IMG/VR virus record: IMGVR_UViG_3300017727_000195
Coordinates: 1 to 21,865 of that record
Length of the DNA: 21,865 nt
Source of the DNA: a virus
Reading direction: 5' to 3' (one strand)
A program made the position numbers and the translations under genes. Every line of letters begins with the position of its first letter. The first letter of the stretch is position 1. This document shows, piece after piece, positions 7,942 to 15,620 of this stretch. The notes beneath the pieces are model-generated. The model was not told where the DNA came from and ran no database searches. It saw only the letters and a program-made list of their open reading frames with translations.

Positions 7942-8630
7942 TAGAAATGTACTCTTGTGTCACGTATGTAATCCATACGATTTATATTTAAGCTTCTTAA
8001 GTACTTTATACCATCTTGAAACTTTCTATTAGATATGTCTGCCATCTGTGTATCTCCACGAAACTGGTAAACATAATACATAGCCCCATCAATAATACAA
8101 AACCTATACTGTTCTGGAAGTGACGGTACGTCTGATGCAATCTCTAAGTCATACCCTGTTCTATAGTATTCGTATACTAACTCATATGCTTTGTCTGGAT
8201 TAGGGTAGCATATAAGTTCTCTGCTAGGTGTCCTTACAATATGAGTAGGTGTGGATCTATTACTTGTGCCTGTATTGTATTCTGAGTCTGCATAATTTTC
8301 TATCCACTCTTCATAAGACATATTCTTTAACTTAATAGTTCCTATATTAAGAGTATCATCTCTTTTAATACGAAAGCTATTCATGTCTATGGTCTTGGCA
8401 TCATTAGGGTAGGAGTACCTAACAGTACCTGGTGCAAGAAATTCACTTTCCTCTACATGGTTCCAGGGCCATTGAAACTCTTCTTGATTAATATGTCTGA
8501 CTGCTGCATTAACAGCATCTTTAGCAAAAGAAAAGTACCCTGTTGCTGTAGGAAAAGTATCAAGTGTTAACTCCACCTCATTAAGTCTGTTGTTAACATC
8601 ATTAGTTAAACCTATAAAATCATATGCCAT
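7941..8630 (-). CDS. Tail adaptor/gatekeeper protein (T7 gp11 / P22 gp4-like)
   Basis: 229 aa, close to the usual length of podovirus adaptors. Family features: a helical N-terminus with FAKDAVNAAVRHINQ (35-49), the aromatic patch FQWPWNHVE (52-60), a beta-rich centre (GTVRYSYPNDAKTIDMNSFRI), the phrase LICYPNPDKAYELVYEYYRTG, and a C-terminal helix (FQDGIKYLRSLNINRMDYIRD). Such proteins form a ring under the portal and connect it to the nozzle. The next gene is the nozzle protein, joined by a TAATG overlap, which supports the call. Start at 8630 lies 1 bp after the upstream stop (TAATATG), with an AAGAGAAG Shine-Dalgarno inside that gene. Confidence 0.85.
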   Translation of the reverse strand: MAYDFIGLTNDVNNRLNEVELTLDTFPTATGYFSFAKDAVNAAVRHINQEEFQWPWNHVEESEFLAPGTVRYSYPNDAKTIDMNSFRIKRDDTLNIGTIKLKNMSYEEWIENYADSEYNTGTSNRSTPTHIVRTPSRELICYPNPDKAYELVYEYYRTGYDLEIASDVPSLPEQYRFCIIDGAMYYVYQFRGDTQMADISNRKFQDGIKYLRSLNINRMDYIRDTRVHF

Positions 8631-8631
8631 A

Positions 8632-8949
8632 TTACTTCTCTTTTATTCTCAACTGGATAGATCTTTCATATGTAAGACCGTCACCTGTTGTTATGGAGCA
8701 ACTTGTAGTATAAGTCTTGTTTACTGTCCCAAGTGCGAAACGTGCAGTAACTACTTTATCAGACAAAGTAGATGCAATAAACTGTAAGTTATCTACAATT
8801 TGAGAGTTTGAAACAGGTACTTTAGTACCACTAGCATCCTTTATTGACCAACTAGCCCCAGCTAAAGTAGTCTCTGGTATAAACCTTGACCAGTCTACAC
8901 TAAAGTCTACTGTCTCATCAGGGTCTTTATCAGGCCATTTGTAAGCCAT
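8632..8949 (-). CDS. Small conserved phage structural protein, Ig-like
   Basis: 105 aa. The N-terminus WPDKDPDETVDFSVDWSRFI belongs to a small phage family with the constant pattern WPxKDPDExxDxxxDW that is found next to tail adaptor genes. The rest is beta-rich (TLAGASWSIKDASGTKV, VVTARFALGTVN) and ends with a strand (YERSIQLRIKEK) like the last strand of an Ig-like or fibronectin-type fold. A strong AAGGAA Shine-Dalgarno lies 7 nt before ATG. Role unknown; the position just before the adaptor suggests a head-tail or head-surface protein. Confidence 0.75.
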   Translation of the reverse strand: MAYKWPDKDPDETVDFSVDWSRFIPETTLAGASWSIKDASGTKVPVSNSQIVDNLQFIASTLSDKVVTARFALGTVNKTYTTSCSITTGDGLTYERSIQLRIKEK

Positions 8950-8959
8950 TGCGTATTCC

Positions 8960-9925
8960 TTAGTTTGTTATGAATATTGTTCTTGGTAAATCTCTATAAG
9001 GCTCTATTGTAACCTTAAAATTTTGTGCTGGAATAAAGACAGTACTATGTCTAGAGTTTGTATCTATAGCCTCAACAAAGACGGTAAAATTTTCTTCTGG
9101 TATAACTACCGTACTAGGAACCTGATTGACATTATCAGGTAGAATAACTACAGTTCTTGCTTTAGTGTATACTAACTGTCCAGCAAATTGTTGGTAGTCA
9201 AATATAACAGCAGTAGGTTCTTCTATCTTTACACTAAATAAAGCAAAGACAGGAGGAGGAAAAGCAGTACCTTCTAATACTAACGGAGGTAGATCTTCAG
9301 CAGTACCTGAAGAAGTTACACTACTTAATGTTATACTTGATTTTGCTTGAAAGTCAAGAGTAGAATTGACTAAAGTAGAAATTATTGTATTTAATACAAG
9401 ATTTACTTTACCATTAGCTGTTATACTATTCAAACTAGTGGCAATGTCTACCGAAGCTAGATTTACATTAGTTACTCCTATAGGTGTAATATCACCTACA
9501 GAACCTATTGCAACAACTCTGTCTATTGTTTGTGGGTTATCATCTGAAGGAGCGACATTACCTGCAAACAACAGAGAAGAAACACTATCTAGTGTTAGAT
9601 TAGCAATACCAGATGCAGTAACAATACCAGTAGAAGTAGTAGAAGTTACTCCTGTTACATTTTTACTAATATTAAAAGTTATACCAGTACCTGCAGATAC
9701 CGAACTAGACACACCAGTTACAGATATTGCAGAATCTACAGAGAGTCCAAGAGCATTTACTGTAGTAGTGCTAACAGCAGATGCAATAGGAAAGTTATTT
9801 ACAGTGGATAAAGATAGAGCATTAGTAGTTGTAGTGGATGTTGTAGCAGCTAACGTAATGCTAGCATTTACAACAGTACCACTTTCACCTACCGTCCAAG
9901 ATGCAACTGGATAATGCCCAAACAT
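8960..9925 (-). CDS. Beta-repeat virion surface protein, function unknown
   Basis: 321 aa. Residues 1-210 are very rich in T, S, V, A and N with degenerate strand repeats (STTTTNALSLSTVNNF, STTTVNALGLSVDS; VTGVSSSVSAG, VTGVTSTTSTG), so probably a fibre-like or Ig-like beta stack. The last 70 residues change character: three units with TVVI/TVFI followed by P(E/D/A)(E/N/Q)N (TVVILPDNVNQ, TVVIPEENFTVFVEA, TVFIPAQNFKVTIEP) and a closing RTIFITN. This RTVxVPAxN-type tail is frequent in phage surface proteins. Shine-Dalgarno TTAGGTAG precedes ATG at 9925. Likely a decoration or fibre protein; this is inference. Confidence 0.7.
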   Translation of the reverse strand: MFGHYPVASWTVGESGTVVNASITLAATTSTTTTNALSLSTVNNFPIASAVSTTTVNALGLSVDSAISVTGVSSSVSAGTGITFNISKNVTGVTSTTSTGIVTASGIANLTLDSVSSLLFAGNVAPSDDNPQTIDRVVAIGSVGDITPIGVTNVNLASVDIATSLNSITANGKVNLVLNTIISTLVNSTLDFQAKSSITLSSVTSSGTAEDLPPLVLEGTAFPPPVFALFSVKIEEPTAVIFDYQQFAGQLVYTKARTVVILPDNVNQVPSTVVIPEENFTVFVEAIDTNSRHSTVFIPAQNFKVTIEPYRDLPRTIFITN

Positions 9926-9936
9926 CTACCTAATCC

Positions 9937-10221
9937 TTATGTTCTAGCATCTACCCAAGCTGTAACCATAGCAGACACTTCTGCGTTGGTCATGTCTGTA
10001 TCATCTTCTTTCTTAAAAGCACTAGCACTGTGCATTGCTAATACCTTTGTGTCTAACTCAGCAGCAGTTAATACTGTAACTGTGCTTGGTATATGCCACT
10101 CAGGATTATCACGTGTCCAACCTATGTATCTGTTACCAGTAACAAAGTAACCACCGTCCTCTACCCAGTCAGGACATTTCATTCCACCAGGAGACATCTC
10201 TAGTTTGTATTCAAGTATCAT
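9937..10221 (-). CDS. Small conserved phage protein, function unknown
   Basis: 94 aa. Soluble, with the phrases DGGYFVTGNRYIGWT and PEWHIPSTVTVLTAAELDTKVLAMHS, then an acidic-helical end (TNAEVSAMVTAWVDART). Similar small proteins (a GG(Y/W) segment, IGW, then a helix) occur in marine podoviruses beside structural genes, but no function is known to me. It overlaps the upstream 275-aa gene by 11 bp in another frame and has a strong AGAGGAAAG Shine-Dalgarno. Confidence 0.7.
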   Translation of the reverse strand: MILEYKLEMSPGGMKCPDWVEDGGYFVTGNRYIGWTRDNPEWHIPSTVTVLTAAELDTKVLAMHSASAFKKEDDTDMTNAEVSAMVTAWVDART

Positions 10222-11038
10222 CTTTGCTTTCCTCTTTCTCTAATCTTAGCATGTACTCAGGGTTTATGAAGTCTGCTTTACCAAATATTCTTTCGGCTGT
10301 CTTGTCAGCATTCTTATAATATTTATTTGCCATTTGATCTAGAAACTCTTCCAAATCATTAGAATGTGGAAGTATTTGTTGCTTTATACGGTCTGCTGTA
10401 TACTGAAGGTAACCAGATACTTCAGTCATAGCTACCTGTGGGTGTACACCATACTGCTGCATGTATTCTATAGTAGCCGTTGAAGCTCTGCCACCATCCA
10501 TAAGGTTACGATACATAAGCTCAAAGCCACGTCTTACATGGTGTCTCTTCTCTTCTCTTTCAAATGCTTCTTCATCCCACACATCAATACTAAAGTTTTC
10601 TTTTATGTTTTCGTAGCTATCTATAAGTACAGCAATATCTTTTATAGATCCATTTATTTTGTTCTCCATCATGACAAGACCATGACGTGCAGCCTTTAGC
10701 TCTGCTTCAGACACAACATCATCTTCGCCCTCTAGCTCTAGTATCTTGACACGCTGCTTGGCATGACCTACCTGTGCTTCTGACAAAGCCATCTTACGCT
10801 TCTCAACTTCAGCAGTAATCTGTCGTAGCATACGGTATGGTGAGTGACCATTAAGCATAGTCAATGTCATCATAGACAAAGTTGTTTGTGAGTTGTTACG
10901 ATCAAAAGCTCTAGTAGCTTTGTCTATCTCTGGTAACTTCTCTGCTACTCTAGCTGCAGCTACTTGATTTATATTCTCAGATGCTTCTATAGGCAGTGAG
11001 AATGTTATAGGCTTGGTTACTACGTTTGATTTAGTCAT
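10211..11038 (-). CDS. Charged helical protein, first gene after the promoter, function unknown
   Basis: 275 aa, strongly charged and predicted mostly helical, without membrane segment or signal peptide. Regions: a polar N-terminus (ASENINQVAAARVAEKLPEIDKA), coiled-coil-like charged helices at about 80-155 (EVEKRKMALSEAQVGHAKQR, then EAELKAARHGLVMMENKI), an EEAFEREEKRHHVRRG segment, and a C-terminal helical part (YMLRLEKEESKDDT). Start at 11038 is preceded by AAGGA six nt away and by the sigma-70 promoter at 11065-11092. Composition differs clearly from the beta-rich neighbours. A scaffold-like, assembly or internal role would fit such a helical protein, but nothing identifies it. Confidence 0.7.
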   Translation of the reverse strand: MTKSNVVTKPITFSLPIEASENINQVAAARVAEKLPEIDKATRAFDRNNSQTTLSMMTLTMLNGHSPYRMLRQITAEVEKRKMALSEAQVGHAKQRVKILELEGEDDVVSEAELKAARHGLVMMENKINGSIKDIAVLIDSYENIKENFSIDVWDEEAFEREEKRHHVRRGFELMYRNLMDGGRASTATIEYMQQYGVHPQVAMTEVSGYLQYTADRIKQQILPHSNDLEEFLDQMANKYYKNADKTAERIFGKADFINPEYMLRLEKEESKDDT

Positions 11039-11044
11039 ATGCTA

Positions 11045-11049
11045 TCCTT
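11045..11049 (-). promoter_or_regulatory. Shine-Dalgarno of the 275-aa gene
   Basis: AAGGA, six bases before ATG at 11038, in a roughly 20-base leader after the predicted transcription start. Confidence 0.75.
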
Positions 11050-11064
11050 ATGTTTTAGTTTTTT

Positions 11065-11092
11065 ATTATAGCAAATAAATAAGTTTTGTCAA
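11065..11092 (-). promoter_or_regulatory. Consensus sigma-70 promoter with extended -10
   Basis: Read on the minus strand: TTGACA (11092-11087), a 16-bp spacer, then TATAAT (11070-11065), with TG one base upstream of the -10 box (TGCTATAAT). Both hexamers match the bacterial consensus exactly. Expected start of transcription is near 11058. The -35 box begins on the base after the stop codon of the upstream 749-aa gene. It would drive the block from the 275-aa gene through the adaptor, nozzle and fibre genes. Confidence 0.85.
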
Positions 11093-11111
11093 TCATGATG
11101 CTGCTCCTGAA
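11093..11111 (-). repeat. Cassette 3' boundary repeat, copy 1
   Basis: TTCAGGAGCAGCATCATGA at the end of the 749-aa propeller gene; identical over 19 bases to 13339-13357. It encodes SGAAS plus stop and carries AGGAG seven bases before an ATG that no longer starts a gene. Confidence 0.9.
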
Positions 11112-13342
11112 ACAGACTCTATATATTGACCCTCTGTTAGCATGTCCCCATAATCAGTTGCGTTCGCTGCGGTTTGAACTGTAACCTTATCTATAACGCC
11201 ACATACATTGCTAGGTACGTTCACTGGTCTTCCACCTACTATAGTAGCATATGTTCCGTCTGATGCAACCCCACACCTAGATCGTGCCACAGTTAGATCC
11301 CCAAAGTCTGCTGAGTTTGATGCTGTTTGAGTTGTTACATAACTTATAACATTTGTTCGAGTATTTCCTGCTGCTGCTGTGTCACCACCGCATATTAAAC
11401 CCCTTGTAGCATCAGAACACGCTCCATGTTGCTTTCCGTTGAGGTGATCTCCAAAATCTGTAGAGTTACCTAGAGTCTGAGTCGTTACATACTCCATAAT
11501 TGCTGTAGCTACATTAAAATTTCCATCATTAAAAACACTGCGAGTTGCGTCATTAAAAGCAGAACCCTCATCTATAAGTCCAGTAGATAGGTCACCAAAG
11601 TCTGTTCCGTTACCTGTAGTAGCTATAGTTATGTACTCTATAACATCAATGTTTAGCTGCGCATTGCTGAACCCAGCAGCGATAAGCCCTCTTGTACCAT
11701 CTGAAGTTGCCATCACTTTGTTTTTTACTGCTGTCAGATCACCAAAATCTGTGGCATTGCCAGTGGTAGATGTAGTAATGTATTGCATGACATTAGTCTC
11801 AGATCCTGCGGTATTCGTCATCCCTCCCGAAAATACACCTCTACTACCATTTCCACATGCTGCACCTCTATACGTAGAACCAAGCGTATCACCAAAATCT
11901 GTGGCATTCCCTGCAGTTGTAATGCTTTGATACTCTATTTTATTACTCCAACCTGAATCGTAGCCAATGGAGTAAACGTGCCTGTCACCGCCCCAAGCTA
12001 TACTTGAAGTAGAACCACCAGAGCCACCAGAGCTAGATGACCCATAACTAAACTCAGCTACACCATAAGAGCCAGATAATACATCTGAACCAGAGGCTGA
12101 AGGATAGAGTTCTTGTAAGCCTATATAGACCTTTTGTTCACTTTCATTAACATAGAAAGACCTAATTCTTTCAGTCAATTTCCAGTTAGGGCTTACTGCA
12201 TCCTCTCCTAACCTTATAGTTTTAACATGTGTCATGTTACTTTTGCTAATATCCCAAGCAACACTAGTTTCAAAAACAAATAGATCACAAGCTGTAACAG
12301 TGTTGCTTTGTGCGTCTGTATAGTCTTTCCTACCATCAACCCATATTTTAGTACCGTCATCAGAGAACCAAAAGTCTACATATTGAGCAGCACCACTGGT
12401 GTCATATCTGGTAGGATCTATATTATTTTCAATCTCATACCCAAAGTCAAAACAAGATAAAGCTCCACTACTAGTAACGTCTATAGTGCTTGGGTCATAG
12501 GCAGTTGTAACGTTAAAGATTAACATCTTTCCACCAACACCTCCAGTATTTATTTCATACCAAACAAATTTATTACCACTATCTATCCACTTAGATCTGT
12601 AATCATAACCAGAACTAGTAAAATTATTACGATGGGAGGTGTCTTTTATTCCGTTCCATATATTGTTAAGTGTAGTAGTAGTAAAAGTTCTATCTACTGC
12701 TGGCGTTGTGCTACTAGCTGAAAGAATATCGTATGCAGTATTTAAATTCCAACCTCTTAGTCTATGATAACTAGCGGTATGAACCGTACTTAATATTGCT
12801 GTTCCGTTTGAATTAAAATCTAAAGATGCAGCATCCCACATGATATCAAAAGGTTCATCATTAGTAGCGCCAGATAGGTTAGAAAAACTTTTATTTTGAT
12901 CTATAGTAGCTGTACTGATATCCCAAGCAGTAGACAAATCATAATATACAGCATCTCTTTGATGACCCAATACATGCAGTTTTGTACCATCTGCACTAAA
13001 TCTAATATTCTGTGTCAATACATTATTAGATGTTCCAGAAACAGGAACTGTTGCTAGGTATGAGTCATAATCAAAACTGAAAGTTGTAGGATCAGCAGTA
13101 GTACTACTAGCAGTACCTATTACAGTCTGCCACACTCCGTTAGCATATACTTTGTACTCACTAGCAGTTTCGCTCCACCATGTATCACCATTACTAGGGC
13201 TGCTTGGCTCTGTGTCACTCTCTGTGTGAATGAAACCTGAGATACCACTGTCAGCACCTGCAATGTTAAACCCATTGGTGAAGCTAGGAGACTGTGTCCC
13301 TGTTGCACCTGTTATCTTTGTTAATCCTTCAACCTTACTCAT
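11093..13342 (-). CDS. Double beta-propeller tail appendage protein
   Basis: 749 aa. Residues 1-78 form a fibre head with the WW module (DTEPSSPSNGDTWWSETASEYKVYANGVW written as EPSSPSNGDTWW... then YANGVW). Residues 110-435 hold about five degenerate repeats built on FSxDGTKxxV...STAWDIS (FSADGTKLHVLG at 115, FSDDGTKIWVDG at 326, AWDIS at 139 and 362). A GGSGGS linker follows at 439-444, then residues 448-749 carry six DFGD-type repeats (xxYITIxTxGNATDFGDL, then GTRG and GG). The two repeat classes look like two successive propellers. The six-repeat half is shared with two other proteins here. ATG at 13342 overlaps the upstream stop (ATGA), with AGGAG seven nt away. Probably a receptor-binding or appendage protein; binding partner unknown. 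Confidence 0.82.
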   Translation of the reverse strand: MSKVEGLTKITGATGTQSPSFTNGFNIAGADSGISGFIHTESDTEPSSPSNGDTWWSETASEYKVYANGVWQTVIGTASSTTADPTTFSFDYDSYLATVPVSGTSNNVLTQNIRFSADGTKLHVLGHQRDAVYYDLSTAWDISTATIDQNKSFSNLSGATNDEPFDIMWDAASLDFNSNGTAILSTVHTASYHRLRGWNLNTAYDILSASSTTPAVDRTFTTTTLNNIWNGIKDTSHRNNFTSSGYDYRSKWIDSGNKFVWYEINTGGVGGKMLIFNVTTAYDPSTIDVTSSGALSCFDFGYEIENNIDPTRYDTSGAAQYVDFWFSDDGTKIWVDGRKDYTDAQSNTVTACDLFVFETSVAWDISKSNMTHVKTIRLGEDAVSPNWKLTERIRSFYVNESEQKVYIGLQELYPSASGSDVLSGSYGVAEFSYGSSSSGGSGGSTSSIAWGGDRHVYSIGYDSGWSNKIEYQSITTAGNATDFGDTLGSTYRGAACGNGSRGVFSGGMTNTAGSETNVMQYITTSTTGNATDFGDLTAVKNKVMATSDGTRGLIAAGFSNAQLNIDVIEYITIATTGNGTDFGDLSTGLIDEGSAFNDATRSVFNDGNFNVATAIMEYVTTQTLGNSTDFGDHLNGKQHGACSDATRGLICGGDTAAAGNTRTNVISYVTTQTASNSADFGDLTVARSRCGVASDGTYATIVGGRPVNVPSNVCGVIDKVTVQTAANATDYGDMLTEGQYIESVSGAAS
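12014..12033 (-). repeat. Cassette 5' linker repeat, partial copy C
   Basis: 20 bases shared with the two longer copies, in the 749-aa gene between its first propeller-like region and its six-repeat region. Confidence 0.75.
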
Positions 13343-13357
13343 GATGCTGCTCCTGAA
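13339..13357 (-). repeat. Cassette 3' boundary repeat, copy 2
   Basis: Identical 19 bases to 11093-11111, at the end of the 381-aa propeller gene. Here the AGGAG and ATGA are in use as ribosome site and start of the 749-aa gene. Confidence 0.9.
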
Positions 13358-14484
13358 GCTGCGCCGCCATAATATCTACCCACTGTCAGGTCACCAAAAT
13401 CTGTAGCGTTACCTGGAGTTGATATGTTTATATAATCAATTACATTACTTATAGGACTAACACCACCTGCTATAGTCATACGTGTGCCATTTGAATTACA
13501 CATTGTACTACCTCTAGTTACTGATAAATCGCCAAAATCTGCAGAGTTACCAGGTGTATCTTGTGTTATATATTCTAAAGTATTCAGTTCTGTTGCGTTA
13601 TTACCAGATGACACATATGTTCTTGATAAATGCATTACTATTCTTGTAGCATCTCCTGCGCCATCAGGTTCATTTGAATCAACTGATAGATCTCCAAAAT
13701 CAGTAGCACTATCCAATGTTTGAACTGTTACATATTCTATATTACTAAAACCAGCAGTAATCATACTACCAAATCCAAAATTTCTTGTTGGTCCTGATGC
13801 GGCCCCAGTTTCACGAGTATCGTATGTTGCATTACCAAAGTCAGTTGCATTACCTGTAGTTGCTATGGTTATGTACTCAATTCCATTACTATTGTTTCTA
13901 CCATGCCAGATGAGTCCTCTAGTTGAGTCAGATGAACTTGCTGTATCCATAGTAATGTTATTTAAATCACCAAAATCTACAGAATTACCAGGGGTAGCAA
14001 AGGTTATGTAATGTAATTCATTTGTTTGACTACCAGCAAGCGCACCACCATGAAATACTCCCCTAGACCCATTGGAAGCACCACCACTCATAAACCTAGT
14101 TGTGCCTGAAGTATAGTCACCAAAATCTGTAGCATTGCCTGGTGTTGATATATCTATATAATCAATTACATTACTATAGCTACCAGTAGACGGTCTTCCA
14201 CACCAATGAACTCCTCTATCACCGTACATATTAAGACTAACACTACCACCAGAGCCACCAGAGCCACCAGTACCTAACTCTCTAAACTGTTGATCTATAT
14301 ATCTGTAGAGTTTATCATTAGCACTGTCCCACCAAAGATCTCCTGTTTCAGCATCAACAGGCTCTGTTTCACTAGAGGTGTAGGCTTGTTCTACATCAAC
14401 ACCACCTACCTTAAACTTGTTAGGCATGTCGATAGCACTAGTAGCAGTCTCATGTTCTATTGTATTTACTTTTAAAGTACTCAT
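13339..14484 (-). CDS. Six-repeat DFGD beta-propeller tail appendage protein
   Basis: 381 aa. Residues 1-70 are the N-terminal fibre module (MSTLKVNTIEHET, DMPNKFKVGGVDVEQAYTS, GDLWWDSANDKLYRYIDQQF), common in phage fibres and thought to hold the protein on the particle. A GTGGSGGSGGS linker spans 71-81. Residues 86-381 contain six repeats of about 49 residues, each with (I/V)(E/D)YI(T/D)I.T.GNATDFGD, then a GTRG turn and a GG strand. Six repeats with split first and last strands are what a closed six-bladed propeller would show. It is the simplest of the three paralogues. A TAGGGA Shine-Dalgarno that begins in the stop of the upstream gene precedes ATG at 14484. Confidence 0.82.
   Translation of the reverse strand: MSTLKVNTIEHETATSAIDMPNKFKVGGVDVEQAYTSSETEPVDAETGDLWWDSANDKLYRYIDQQFRELGTGGSGGSGGSVSLNMYGDRGVHWCGRPSTGSYSNVIDYIDISTPGNATDFGDYTSGTTRFMSGGASNGSRGVFHGGALAGSQTNELHYITFATPGNSVDFGDLNNITMDTASSSDSTRGLIWHGRNNSNGIEYITIATTGNATDFGNATYDTRETGAASGPTRNFGFGSMITAGFSNIEYVTVQTLDSATDFGDLSVDSNEPDGAGDATRIVMHLSRTYVSSGNNATELNTLEYITQDTPGNSADFGDLSVTRGSTMCNSNGTRMTIAGGVSPISNVIDYINISTPGNATDFGDLTVGRYYGGAASGAAS
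14243..14269 (-). repeat. Cassette 5' linker repeat, copy B
   Basis: 27 bases identical to 20998-21024, in the 381-aa gene between its fibre head and its propeller. Confidence 0.85.
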
Positions 14485-14492
14485 AATGGTCC

Positions 14493-15620
14493 CTATGCTA
14501 TAGCTAGAAATATTGTATTGTCAATGTCAAATATCCCAGCCCCAGAAGAAAGTTGAGCGCAGAGTCTTATAATCTCGCCTCCACTAAAATTATAAGCAGG
14601 ACTTCTCATAGTGTATTCATCATATACTGAAACTCCACTAGTCTCGCAATACAAATAATTCGTGCCTAAAGATTGAGCAACTTGGAATATTGTTGAACTA
14701 TTTGGTGCTGGTAGTGTCAGACTGTTTTTGTAGGAAGTGGATATGCCATCTCTCATACCAGTATAAGTAGAACCTGTACCACTAGCTCTATTAAATCTCC
14801 TAGAGCTAGAGCCTTGAGATACATTAGTGTAGCTTGCACTAGTAGCTGTACTTATAGGAGCAAAACCTATAGCACTACTGTTTCTTATTCTAGCAGTTAC
14901 TGTCTCATAACTTTCTGTACCTGTAGAGAATATATCACGCCTGAGTACGGAATTACCAGCAGAGTTAAGTATTTGAAGACCTGCAAAGCAAGCATCATTC
15001 CTATAACTAGTTGGATGAGTACACTTTAAGCCTATGTATATTCTCTTACTCCCACTTACATTGCTAGGTACGTTAAAATCATATACATCGTAGGGACTAC
15101 CAGAATCACTAGAGGAAGTATAACTCATTGTTTGTAGTGGCGTTGCTGCAATAAATTGAGTTGCTATAGAAAGATTTACATTTGTTATAGATACAACAGG
15201 AGAACTTGCAATTATAGGACCAGAAATACTATTTAATCTATAGTCTAGATAAAACGTTTCAGTACCTTCTGAAAGAGTATCAAGGTCTGTCTGTATTGTA
15301 ACAGAAACATTATTGCCAGTTAAGTTCAGAGTACCATTAGTTGCACCAGTAAAATCTGCTGCTGAACTACTTCCATTAAAGTTTAAAGTCCAGTATATAA
15401 TACCTTCAGTATGATAGTTACTGTTAATAGTAAATATACAACTAGCACCTTCAAGGATAGTAGAATTATTTACTGTGTTTGTATTAAGTATAACTATATT
15501 AGGCCAGTTTTTATCTATTTGATGTGTATAATTATCATGTAAATCACTAATTTTAGTAGTAGTGCTATCAAAAGGACTAATAGCTTGTCTGGGTCCGATT
15601 ATGCCTGAATTTCTTCTCAT
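14493..15620 (-). CDS. Tail fibre protein with Calx-beta-like domain
   Basis: 375 aa when started at 15620. The reading frame is open upstream to an ATG at 15656, but the 15620 start overlaps the upstream stop as TAATG, the rule at several junctions here, and gives MRRNSGIIGPRQ, the usual start of this fibre class. Residues 1-40 are the head module (SGIIGPRQ, then DLHDNYTHQIDKNWP). Residues 49-147 look like a Calx-beta-type sandwich (ILEGASCIFTINSN, TLNLTGNNVSVTIQTDLDTL and the EGTETFYLDYRL strand). Residues 150-375 are beta-rich with AGLQILNSAGNSVLRRDIFSTG and close with IFDIDNTIFLAIA. A host-surface binding fibre is likely. Calx-beta domains often bind calcium, but ligand residues cannot be assigned here. 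Confidence 0.78.
   Translation of the reverse strand: MRRNSGIIGPRQAISPFDSTTTKISDLHDNYTHQIDKNWPNIVILNTNTVNNSTILEGASCIFTINSNYHTEGIIYWTLNFNGSSSAADFTGATNGTLNLTGNNVSVTIQTDLDTLSEGTETFYLDYRLNSISGPIIASSPVVSITNVNLSIATQFIAATPLQTMSYTSSSDSGSPYDVYDFNVPSNVSGSKRIYIGLKCTHPTSYRNDACFAGLQILNSAGNSVLRRDIFSTGTESYETVTARIRNSSAIGFAPISTATSASYTNVSQGSSSRRFNRASGTGSTYTGMRDGISTSYKNSLTLPAPNSSTIFQVAQSLGTNYLYCETSGVSVYDEYTMRSPAYNFSGGEIIRLCAQLSSGAGIFDIDNTIFLAIA

Noticed and set aside
9366-9914. Plus-strand open frame of 182 codons
   Set aside because: Antisense to the 321-aa beta-repeat protein; low stop density there comes from the T/S/V-rich coding. No ribosome site or recognisable domain.
11039-11092. Rho-independent terminator in the gap
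   Set aside because: No GC-rich hairpin precedes the A/T runs; these bases belong to the promoter and leader.
11093-14484. Diversity-generating retroelement acting on the propellers
   Set aside because: No reverse transcriptase and no template repeat with adenine-specific differences is visible; recombination at borders explains the pattern better.
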